From Scortum barcoo (lineage: Eukaryota; Chordata; Actinopteri; Centrarchiformes; Terapontidae), in contig CM041553.1 of assembly GCA_023238725.1 (NCBI GenBank), positions 24,046,501 to 24,110,500 on the forward strand: a stretch of 64,000 nt of DNA, given 5' to 3'. Of this stretch, positions 37,893-55,933 are shown piece by piece. The number at the start of each line of letters is the position of its first letter. Positions within the stretch are counted from its first letter, which is position 1. The notes under the pieces were generated by a model that saw only the letters and a list, made by a program, of their open reading frames with translations, did not search any database and had not been told where the DNA came from. Position numbers and translations under genes: made by a program.

Positions 37893-37976
37893 CAGCGGCA
37901 CCGGAAGTGTTTAAAAAGCCAGTAGCCGGAGGGGAGCTAGCATTAGCTGTCAGCCGGGTCCGGTCATTGTGCGGGG
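37893..37976 (+). promoter_or_regulatory. PARN: PARN proximal promoter and 5' untranslated region
   Basis: A short GC-rich stretch precedes the start codon and includes CCGGAAGT (37,901-37,908), a consensus ETS-family site typical of TATA-less housekeeping promoters. No TATA box is seen. The exact transcription start is not determinable here. Confidence 0.5.
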
Positions 37977-45424
<7,448 letters not shown>

Positions 45425-46306
45425 CGAGAGGTGTGGGGTGGGAAGCTACTGTCCCACACTGAGCTCCTCCTTTTTAAGTCTCTTCCAAAGCACTTGGAGC
45501 GCTCTCCTGTAAGGTTGTACATCACTGGGAGTCATTTGTTCACTCAACAGCTGTGGATGCCATGTCCAAAGCCACCAGCCAAGCTACTTGACTGGACTAT
45601 TGATAGAGAACACAAGCCATAACGACAGCTGCCATATTTTGATCTTGAACCAGAGGAGCAGGCAACTCTTCTGGATAAACACACACACACACCACTCGAA
45701 TCTTAAAATCTAAACTGTAAATTTTCATTTATTCTGTGTTCAGACTGGAATCTGCCACCACAGCCATGCTGTCACTTTTGAAGGCATCCATCAATTTTAA
45801 TGACACGTCACCTCCAATCAGTCTTATATTTTGTGAGCATGGGTCGTGTGCGAGTTTGTGCATGTGGGCGAGATGTACATTTTCTCTGGTCTTTGTATCC
45901 CTGTGCATCCGTTTCATAACTCGTGAGAGATCACACAGCACTTGACAGGTCCTGTAGTTAATGTCGAGTTATTTAGTATTTTAATGCAAATATTTTTTTC
46001 CCCCAATTTTAAAAGAAGAAATGTAAGTTCTGTCAACTTCCCCAGTTTTATCAAACATATATAAGCTTATCAATGATAATGTGATGTTTATTATTGGTGG
46101 CATTGATCCTTCATGAGAGGTGCTTGTTTTTTTTGTACAGAATTGTTTTTCTTTACCTTTTTTGTGTTTAATGTTTTGTAACTGTGTCAACCTGCAACAT
46201 TGTCAAAGTATGTTCAAATGCAAAATGTGTAAACGTTAAGATGACGAATACATTTTTGTATAAGAAAGTTTAAAAATACTTAAATACTTCCTTGGAAAGG
46301 GAAAAA
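45425..46306 (+). other. PARN: PARN 3' untranslated region
   Basis: Sequence between the PARN stop codon and its probable poly(A) signal. No further coding exon is seen. Extent is inferred from the first good ATTAAA followed by a U/GU-rich stretch. Confidence 0.55.
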
Positions 46307-46312
46307 ATTAAA
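46307..46312 (+). terminator. PARN: PARN poly(A) signal (ATTAAA)
   Basis: ATTAAA is followed within 15-50 bases by a T- and GT-rich stretch (46,316-46,355), the usual arrangement for cleavage and polyadenylation. Confidence 0.6.
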
Positions 46313-47243
46313 GACTGTTTCTTAGTATCTCTGTTTCTGCTTGTTTTTCTGTTTATCAGACTCACTACAGTTGAATTGAGGGTTTTATCCACATTTTAAT
46401 TGAGAAGGTAAAACTATAATCTAATGTGGGTAACAATCACGTAACATCTAAAAATTTAATCAGTTTTGAAAATAGATGCATTAAGTGAAATATTTTTCTC
46501 CCTGCTATAACAATTCAGAATGTCAGCTATGAAAAAGGACTGTACATTTATACCAAAAATTCAAGAGAAACTACTCAGCTACTGAAAGTCAGTGATGAAA
46601 AAAACTTTAATTGTACTGTATCAAAATGCATGAGTCCGTATGGTTCTAATCAGAGTTCAAAGTAGTCCTCATCTTTTCCTTTAAAATGACATTTTACTGA
46701 GTAAAATCAATAATATACATTATACAATCACCCTACAGTGTTTGATACTAATACTGTACAAATTGTATCTGCAAGACTTGCAGACTTCAAATCAGAGTGT
46801 CTAATATCAATGACTGCAATCATGATAAACTTTGTTTCCCATTTAGAGACAAATCAAGTAACCAAAAGCCAAAATGAATAGAACAATGCATTTAAGGAGG
46901 GTGTATTATCCAATAAATAGTACATTTCGTACTAAAAGTAAATATTTATTTGTAACTTGGATTTTCACGCCACAAAAAATATTTTAAAAGATCTGTGTTT
47001 GACTTACTTTGACTTTATACACATTTGCCAAGTAAAATTAGTATCATTCAGACACAGCTCTTAAAAAAAATGTCTGAGGTGGAGTTGTACTGTAGAGTTA
47101 ATGAAGATGTGTTTTTTTTTTAATCTATACTGATTTTGTTCAGTTCAAGTGACACAAGATCAGACATCAATGGAAGATATTGTGATAGTGCAGGTTTACA
47201 ATCGTTCCCACAGAGGACCAGGCCACTGTTCTCCTCAAGATCC
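46313..47243. other. Convergent PARN/REXO5 3' interval
   Basis: About 0.9 kb between the PARN poly(A) signal and the REXO5 stop codon. It is AT-rich, has no open frame of note, and probably holds the REXO5 3' untranslated region on the minus strand. Confidence 0.6.
46945..46950 (-). terminator. REXO5: Candidate REXO5 poly(A) signal (AATAAA on minus strand)
   Basis: TTTATT on the plus strand, about 300 bases past the REXO5 stop codon. It is the nearest canonical hexamer in the right place, but other TTTATT words lie further down, so use of this one is unproven. Confidence 0.4.
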
Positions 47244-50200
47244 TCACTTCACCTCCATGAGGCACAATCCAGGAAGATGGCCATGAGCACTGGAGAGGAG
47301 AAGAAAAGGTTTAGAAATATTCAACTTGGTGGCAGATTTTCCCAGAACGCGGTGAGCTTCCTCACCTGGTGAGTCCGAGCAGAACGACCACAGACATGGT
47401 GCCGTCTGGGAGAGATCTGAAGAGCTTCCCCAGGCGGCGGTCCAGCTTCCTCATCATGAGATCCATTTCCTGGTCCTGCACAGATTACACATTGGAGTCT
47501 TCACAACATGCGCTCAATAAATCATAAACTACTGCGCTTGAATTCTTCATCACTTTGCTATGTGTTTGTGGAGGTTAGCACACACAGTTCACACGCTGCA
47601 CGTCATGATGTCATGAAATATTACCTTCACAGAGCCAAAATCTAAAAAGCTCCGTTTTCACTGTGAGATTTAAGTCTGTAAAATATCAGGAGAGAATCAA
47701 CTGAGCCCGCCAAGCCGAACGATGAAGTTCAAGCAGCTGTCGTCTTTGGTTTTCACACGCTTAAAAAACAGTGGGAAAAAAAAACAACAACCAAGTATAC
47801 AAGACTACAGCTTGACACCAGAGGAAAAAAAAAAGTTTCTGGTTGGATGAACGATGAGCTGAGACAATTACTCTTCAAAGCAAAACATCCAAACTTCGCC
47901 CAGGGGATGGAGCCATGTAGCCATTATCAGGTTTGTCGGGCTCAGCCGTACTTAAAACTTAATGCTAACATGGCGCACTAACAGGCTTAATTAAATCACA
48001 GGGTGTTTAATATTAATGTGCAGAGCGTGTTAGCATGAAGACATTGGCAGACAGAGAGGCAGGAATTGGCTGAGAACAACACGCAGACAGCATGAGTTTT
48101 TCACTTCCTCGATTTTCTACCGAAGAAGTCGTAGATTTCAGTTACTGTAATGCTGTAATCATAAAAATCTAAAAATCAACGCAGCCTCGTCCTTACCTGG
48201 GAGTGGCAGTGGCATGTATGTGGGTCCTCTCCTCGTCCTCTGCCGCCTCCAGGGTGTGGGTCGGTGTTGTCACGGCAACCCATGAAGGTAAGTGGGGTGG
48301 AGTCAGGGATGGACAGATGAGGTAGTTTTCCTTCCACAGGTCCTCAGAGGAGCTGAGTGCTGCACATTTGTCCTCTGAACTCTCGAACTCTGTCAACCAA
48401 ACACACTCCGGTCACACACGGTCCGACAATGAATAATGAATAACGTGGCTTTTTACTCACTTATGAGCGCATGTCTTGCATTTTTTCCCAGTTTGGCGGG
48501 CAGGACAACTCTCTCCACCGTACCAAAGTGAGCAAACGTCTCTCTGACCTCCTCCTCAGACAGTTTAGAGTTTGCGATGGTGGTCTGTGTACCGTTCACT
48601 TTAGCTGTGGACAACATGTCCGCTGTTGTAACGGGAGTAAAACCTGAACATTTTCCATCTAACGTGTGTCCGTTAACCTTCGCTGAACTGCGAATGCGCT
48701 CGGCCGTACTGGGGCTTAATTTAACAGCGTAGATGCGGCTGGAGTTGAGGCCGTCACCCATCAGAGCATCGAGAGTCAGATCCAGGTCCAGCATCGACTC
48801 ATGAACAGGCCTCTGGACCTAAAAGAGGCACACATAAGAAGACATATTTGAGAGTATGCAGTCTGCAAAAGTTTCAATAGAATTTAAACTGTAATATAAA
48901 GGGAATAAAGTAACAGCCAGCAAAAGAAAAAAAGGGGAAGAGAGTTACCTTGATGGGCTGTCCCTGCAGATTAAGTCCATTCAGAGTTTTTAAAGCCAGC
49001 GTAGCTCCCTCCAGCAGCTCAAACTCGACCTCTGCATGAACCTGGAGATCAAACATTGGCACAAAATAAAGGATAGATTACTGATATGCATCCAAAAAAA
49101 GCAGCTTTTATGTCTGTAGCTGAACAGGAACTGAAGCAGTAATGTAGACATACCCTGACAGCTGTGTTGAGCATTTTGACTTTCCGAAGCGGTCCGCAGC
49201 AACGAAACAGCCGCCTCACTTCCCTCTCGGAGAAACCTGCGGGGAACGGCCCGGCAAACACCACGCACATGTCTCGAAGGCTTGCGCACACCTGCAGGGT
49301 AAACATTGAGCAGTGTGTCAAAAAAAATCTCAGACACTTTTAAATTCATCACAATAAAAGAATAAACGCCTCACCCACGGGTACTGCTGCTCCTGGTGAG
49401 GGGAGCGCCTCTTCAGATGGTCTGAGATGGAAGAAAACTGCAGCACTGAGAGAGACGGACACTTGGTCTGTCTCCTGAAAGAGGCCAACACCTGAAGGAG
49501 ACAGTGTTGGGTAACAGAGGATAAGAGGACAAGAAGAAAGGCTCAGTGGGTGGAAGAAAAACAGAAAAAAGGGTAAAAATGCAGCCTGTCTCTTTTTTGG
49601 ATTTAAAATACAGCAAACTGATCAATCATAATCATAGTCTGTTAAACAAAAAGAACAACTTCATCCATCTCTCCTGTCTGTATCTGCTTACATTGTCAAA
49701 TTAGGCAGAAATGTCACTAAAGATTTTTCCTCAAAACCAGATACCTGAAGGTTTTCACAGCTCAGTGGAGACGAGGATCCTAATTTTAAACAAACAGGAA
49801 AACAGGCAGACCCTTGCTGTATGCACAACACAAATGAAAACATATCTGTGCATGTTTTGGGTAGAAAACCGAGCTAATCCGAAGTGTTCGATCAGATAAA
49901 AATCAGGAGGCAGAAGACGGCTGCGGAGTCAAAACTGCAAAACTCCTCACGTCTCACCTCTTTGTCGGAGTTGTGCCACTGCTGACTGGACAGATCCAGG
50001 GCGACGTCAGAGCGCTTTCCTAAAAAGGCCACTGACCGGCCAAGAGTCTGTAGTATGTCGGCAAACCTGCACAGGAAGTAAAGACGGAGACTTTGTCAAA
50101 TAGATCTTCTATGTTTCCTCTAAGTTTTTCATTAAAGATTTTCAGGAAGGCAATTTTTTCTTGATGAAATTATTCTAATGGGACAAATAAATCACTGACG

Positions 50201-50838
50201 TTTGAGTAGGACATTTCAGAAAAAGACAGAAACGAGGTCCAAACTGAGCAGGCTAAATCTCAAGATGGTGTTTATGAAAAAAAAACAGCACCTACAGTGT
50301 TTTCAGGTCATTTCTGAAATGTTTTCTGTCTGACAAGGTCAATGTTGAGTTTATTAAAACTTTCTAAATAACCTTTTAAGATAATGCACTCCAGTACAAA
50401 CACTACTCCTTCAATAAAAATCATAACGTAGAAGCATTACCTTTCTGACAGTGTCAACAACTGAAAAATGATAAGCCTCATAAAAGTAGAATTCATGGCA
50501 GAGCTGTTAGTTGGATCGCATTAGATTGCGCAGGTCCAAAGTAAAATGTGAGGACTGCGTTTTTGAAAATCTCACTTTTATAAAGATCACTCAGAACGGA
50601 GGTCAAAAGCTCAAAGAACAAGTATGGTTAATGACTTGGTTTGGGTGTGGTCTGACTAACTGTAGTGAGAAGTAAAGAATACAAAGAGACATACAGCTTA
50701 TACAACATGTGAAGTTACCTGTGACTCGGTTCAGGTGCAGGTTCAGGCTCACAGTCAGTGGGCTCCTCCACTATTGTATATCCCCACAGCTCCTCCAGAT
50801 GAAGCTCTACAACCTGAACAAGAGCATCCATGAAAAAT

Positions 50839-50874
<36 letters not shown>

Positions 50875-51050
50875 CAGTGCGTTACCTGGCGAGGTCCTGT
50901 TTTAATAAAGTACTGAGCCAGCTCCAGGGCAGTCACAGCATCCTCAATGGGATTATGACCCTTCTTGTCTTCAGTTTGTATTTGCCTCCTGGGACACAAG
51001 TGGAAAATTAAATTATTAGCCATGGTGGGTGAAAGAGACAGAGACAGAAA

Positions 51051-51081
<31 letters not shown>

Positions 51082-54000
51082 GACTTACTGCAGCAGGGTC
51101 TCAGCCAGCACCTTGAGTTTAAACCTCTGTCCAAACTCTCGCCTGTACAGCAGCGAGGTGTCGATGACATGCTGGTGGATCAGCTGCAGGAAGGACACAG
51201 ACACCACAAAGGTCAAAACTTTTTATAGGACAAATGTGTGTTTTAAGGGAGCCTCTCAAAAATTAAATATCTTTGCAAAATATACCTGAAAAACAACAAA
51301 TGATTGCTGGCACAGAGGGACTAAAACTACTGTTACCTACTAATTTTTTTTTTTATCATTTTTGACAACTTATTTGTGTGCTGTTGTTGAAATAATAACC
51401 AGCTCACATCAATTACAAACATGTTGCTGACTTCTTGATTCTTCTCTGCTGTCTACTTTTTGGGTTTTTTTTTGTGAGTGGTGTTAATTAAAGATTTTCA
51501 ATTAAATCACCAAGAATTTTGAAGAGATATTCAGATAACTGTGAAATAAATATGACTATCAAGCCACAGAAAGAGCATTTATTACACTTATTATGCAGTT
51601 TTTATGAATATAAAGCTGCATAAGTAGGTAGGTTAGTAGGTTATTTTGATTATTATCTGCTATGATCATTTACTTTCACATTACTGAGGTACAGTTGAGA
51701 GTAGATGATTACAGATGGTGCGGGCATGTTTCTCCTAACACAAACTTCCATCTCCAAACATACACAGAGCTGCACCTGTCCTCAGGTTTATCACATATTC
51801 AAACAACCCCCCATAAACTAAAAGAACTCAGACATCGATCATGTCCTGATAATTAGATTACTATAAGCAGATATAAAAATGTCAGCAGCAACTTACTTTA
51901 AGAGACAAAAGGTCGTTGTTCAGCGAATGGCCCACCAGAACTGCGTCGCTTGGCAACAGCGTCCTGAGCCTCGCCTGAACGTCCCGCAGGGTGGTCGTGA
52001 TTGGTCGCAACATCGTTGCGGTTATACCTGAGAACCTATCAGATAGCACCCAGCAATATAGGCAAGAAGAATATATGTTTTAAGATTTGAACACAGTGAT
52101 GAAACGGTGTAAAACAGGGTGTGTGTGTGTGTGTGTATTTGCGTGCATTTGGTGGTGAGGTAGTTTAGGATTCGGTTCTGAGGTTTCACCAGCTCGTCCA
52201 GCACACAGTTACCATCACCGTCCACCAGAGAAACGCGAGCCAGCTCATTTCCCTTCTCTGTCAGACACTGAAACACAACGTGGACACACTGATTAACTGC
52301 TGGAAGAGCGACAGAAACTCTGGAATAACTCAGAACGCAAAATTCAAACAACATCTGTCCCGGAAAAGTGATAATATCACCATTACAGGATGTTAAGAGT
52401 GAATAAATGGAGACAACATGAGAGAGGAAGGACCAAATGATACATTAAAATATTAAATATAAAAACAGGATGAGTCATAAACAGTTCTAAAAGCTCTGTC
52501 AGATTAAAGTTTTTTATCAGACTGGACTACCACTAACATAAGGTTAAGAAATGTATATAATTTCTATGATAATCTAAATTCTGCCAGTGTGTTCATAACA
52601 TACTGTTTAAGACTGTCCTGTAAAATTGGCTATATATCGGCTATACAGCTGTAATACACCTGTAATACAAGGATTTGTCACTACAGTATTGATTGTTTAA
52701 AACTGCAGAACTGGATACTACAATAGAAAATGTGAATTAAGTACATAATTGAGAGGCTCTCACCATCTCACAGTCCAGTCCATAGAGAGGGCTGTCGTCA
52801 GTGATGCTGTCAACACTGTCTGTGCACACAAATTCCTCAAAGCCCGGCATTCCTGTGTAAAAGTAGAGATGGAGATGGAGACGGTAACTGAGAGAGAGTG
52901 AGATCAGGAAACAGAGCTTTTGGAAGAACAATAACATTCAGTGTGCCTGTTAAGACTCTGTAAGGAGCAGAGAGGTGGTAAAAAGTCCTGGAGGGGTTAG
53001 CGTGGGAGGTCTTAATTTAACTGACTTAATGTGGATGTTATCAGAGAGAGAGACCCACCTTTGACAGGGTAATGTCTCTTGATCATCTCCTCCTGGCTGA
53101 GCACGTACGCCGTCAGTCCTCTCTTCTGTGTCCCAAACTTGGTGATTACTGGGTGACTCCTCAGTGCTGCAGCAGAGCACAATGACACACACCCAGTATA
53201 GAAGATCATGAGGCCTTAATGGTCATTCTACCACCTACAATAGTTTACTGCAAAATTTAACTCTGTAGCAGCCTTCAAAAATCAGGAAAGGGTGAAGTCA
53301 TGTTGGTTTCCATCACTGTTTGACAACCAAAATCTGAGACAACACCTGATCTCATGTAATGTATTCATTTATCCCCGAGGTGTGCACATACTCAGAACAC
53401 ATCCACAACCTCACCTTTGTGCAATTCATTGCTTTTATTGGGACTCTGAGAAAGAGCTGGATCGTCTGATTTAGGAACTTCACTGCTGAAGATTCCCGAC
53501 GCCAGGTCGGCACATGATGGAGTAAAGGTGACTCTCTAAACCAGACAGATGAAAAAAAGAAGGACCAGCGTAAACCAAAGACACTGTGAATACAGTTGTT
53601 TTCATTTCCATTCAGCTGGATGGTTACATACAGTGGTGTAGTTAGTCCTGAGGTTTCGCAGGGTGAGGTAGTGTTTGTAAAAGTGACTCTGGGTCACGCC
53701 CTCCACAATCACCACATTCAAAGCTTTAACCTTCTTCTGATGGAGGAGACGACACCAGCTATAAAAGACACAAGGCAGGACAGAAAATTGGGACTTAAAA
53801 AGTGTAAGTGCTGTAGTCTGCAGCACTTAAAATAGATCATTAAGATTATTGTTAAAGCACAGGGACACCGTGTGAGCACATTACAGAGAGTTATTTGATG
53901 AGATACCACCACAGTCATTACCTGGGCTGTTTAATGTCACCTGTTTTCCCCAGAGCAGCATAATGCAGCAGCTCTGTCAGCTCCTTCACTGTAATTGGTT

Positions 54001-54190
54001 GCTGAAGGCGGTCAAGCGGCACAGAGATCCTCGGTGAGGAGGAGGAAGGTCCAACCTCCAGTGTCTCTTCACCTTCCTGCACAGTTTTTACTCTCTTGGC
54101 CTCCTTGTGTGCTGTAGGAGAAATGTTCTTTCTTTTTTTGTTGTTGCATGTCTCTGCTGCTGCTGCTGATGATGATGATGAGGGCTCCAT
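47244..54190 (-). CDS. REXO5: REXO5 (NEF-sp), RNA exonuclease 5 (18 coding exons, about 811 aa)
   Basis: DEDDh 3'-5' RNA exonuclease followed by two RRMs; the family is nucleolar and acts on snoRNA and rRNA 3' ends. Exons in transcript order: 54190-53922, 53758-53632, 53535-53415, 53166-53059, 52852-52764, 52267-52143, 52035-51897, 51183-51089, 50988-50886, 50813-50719, 50066-49958, 49491-49375, 49291-49154, 49041-48949, 48818-48461, 48389-48197, 47475-47366, 47289-47244. Active-site residues: Asp235 and Glu237 (GLDCEM), Asp321 (GHSLNNDL), His369 and Asp374 (HNPIED). RRM1 spans exons 13-14, RRM2 exons 15-16. The C-terminus RRLGKLFRSLP...GLCLMEVK resembles the human end. Two oddities: exon 6 has no GT donor (an in-phase GC donor is proposed), and exon 16 ends in phase 2 whereas exon 17 must start in phase 0, leaving the total one base short. 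An acceptor-like site 16 bases upstream of the ATG implies an untranslated first exon. Confidence 0.92.
50843..50872 (+). repeat. (GT)n microsatellite in REXO5 intron 9
   Basis: About 15 GT units, 13 bases past the low-coordinate edge of exon 9 (on the minus strand it begins shortly after that exon's donor). Confidence 0.9.
51048..51070 (+). repeat. (GA)n tract in REXO5 intron 8
   Basis: An almost perfect GA run just downstream of exon 8. On the minus strand it is a CT-rich run that contributes to the polypyrimidine context of exon 9's acceptor. Confidence 0.85.
52119..52136 (+). repeat. (GT)n microsatellite abutting REXO5 exon 6
   Basis: Nine GT units (CA on the coding strand), five bases beyond the proposed GC donor of exon 6. 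Its closeness to a non-canonical donor is discussed as a finding. Confidence 0.9.
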
Positions 54191-54206
54191 GTTCAGGCTG
54201 ATGTTT

Positions 54207-55414
54207 CTAAAGAAAGATAAAAAAGATATTTGAAAAAAAATTGTGTGTGTTTAAGATTTACACTGTTTATATTTGAATAGTTTTTACGTGTTTGGTCAAC
54301 TGGAGTTGTGTATCAAACCTTTACCTCTCTTAATTTTTTAATATTAACCAAAATATAAAAACTGTAAATGACTGAATGCTTTCATTGAATTGTTTTAGTG
54401 CTATTTACTAATTCTTTGACCAGAAGATTCCTTAATTAAACCATAATTTTCAACTGTATTTTCGACCAAGTTTACTTTGTGCTGTTCTATTTATATATTT
54501 AGGCTATTTTTATATTATTCTGACATACTCCTATCTTAAGACTTTGTATAATAACTGTCATGGTCATGTTTCTCATGTCTTTTTGTCCTTAGTGTGTAGA
54601 AGAAGGCCTTGGATCCCCTTCCTCCCAGTTCAGAAGCTCCTCTACGTTTCCGGATTCTGTCACTGACGTAAGGAGGAAAGATGAAGCAGCCAGGTGCTCA
54701 TTGTGAGACTTGTAAGTCAAAGCTGAGACAACCTTTTGTTTTGACTCTATCCTTAAAACTGGAGTGTAACTTCTTTCTTTGGTCTTTTCTCCATGAAGAC
54801 ATGAGTCCATGAGTTCTTGTATATGTACAAGAAACTGTGTAGTTATAAAGCTCTGAAAGAACTTTTTCTCTGAATTCTCTTTATTACAGAAAACTTTACC
54901 GTCCACAAGGAAATATTAGCTATGAAGCACACAGTCATTACTGGGTGTCTTTTGCAGTTTTTTACCCCATAATGAAGGGATGCATTAAAATCACATAAAA
55001 GGGACTATAAGATCGTGTGTTTGCTTTATTTGTTCTGCAGCTGTCAGGTAAATAAACTGAGTTTAAGCTTTATTTGGTGGTCGAGGGTGAATACACATTC
55101 AATTTCCACATAAAGAAATTAACTAACAGGTGAGCAAACAAATATAACTAAAGTAAGAAGTAAACACTTGAAATAGCAGGTGGTTCAGTGATTTAACTTG
55201 TCTCTGAGGGAGTTTCTGTGCTCAGTTTGGTACTTTATTATTACACAGGAAACACTTCCTATCTAACTATGACTCTAAAACAATAATATACACTCACACA
55301 TTTATAATTTAGGAGTTTTATAAGTACTATACATGATGAAACCTATTAACGAGAATAAAAATGTGTAAATACCAGATATTATTGGTCCTGCTGGTTCAAA
55401 ACTCATGTTTTTCC
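54207..55414. other. REXO5 5' intron or leader region
   Basis: On the minus strand a pyrimidine-rich tract ending TTTCTTTAG lies 16 bases before the REXO5 start codon and looks like a splice acceptor, so this interval is probably the first intron of REXO5. A 105-codon open frame at 54,906-54,589 (-) has ordinary composition but no recognised family and no splice-supported connection. TGACGTAAGG occurs at 54,664 and again at 55,475. Confidence 0.5.
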
Positions 55415-55520
55415 ACCATTTGCAGAGGCTACAGACACACGTGGCCACAGCACATGCGCAGCTGCACGTTACAGTGACGTAAGGTAAGAACAACTCAACT
55501 GCTTCCGTTTTGTGAGTTTA
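55415..55520. promoter_or_regulatory. Candidate bidirectional promoter of REXO5 and ERI2
   Basis: In an otherwise AT-rich 1.7-kb gap between two divergent start codons, this stretch has CATGCGCA (55,453-55,460, NRF1-like) and TGACGTAA (55,475-55,482, CRE-like), both typical of TATA-less bidirectional promoters. AAG followed by GTAAGA at 55,484 could be the donor of an untranslated ERI2 first exon. A second candidate, ACCGGAAG followed by GTATGA, lies at 55,712-55,725. Human ERI2 and REXO5 are also head-to-head. Confidence 0.5.
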
Positions 55521-55933
55521 CAAAATAAATTAATTTATTGCGCGTTTTAATATGTTTCAGTCAGTACGTGGGAATAAAATAGCGCATATTTGATTGATTT
55601 TAGTTTGATAAAAAAAAACGTAGAGCAGAGCGGGCAGACAACGTGCTGGAATAAAAGTGTTTTTTATTCGTCTTTTATTTTAAGCTTTTGTTTTGGTGAG
55701 AAAATGTTGCAACCGGAAGGTATGATAAAAGTCCTTGTTTTTCTGCGATCGATTATTTGTTCCTGCAGCTGATTTCACTTGCAGTCGCGATTAATCGAGT
55801 TCAGACTGACGGATGAACATTTTAAATGAAACGGCGCGATTTTTATGTGGTGTTTTAACTTTGTCTGAAGAATGAAAAAAAACTTTTATAGGTTCATATG
55901 TGTTTGTAAAGTTAATAATTAATACCTAACATC

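Noticed and set aside
55703..55720. Alternative ERI2 start ATG at 55,704
   Set aside because: It is not in a frame that joins to the conserved N-terminus; the ATG at 55,934 gives the family start MSTKKLAK. It may lie in an untranslated exon.
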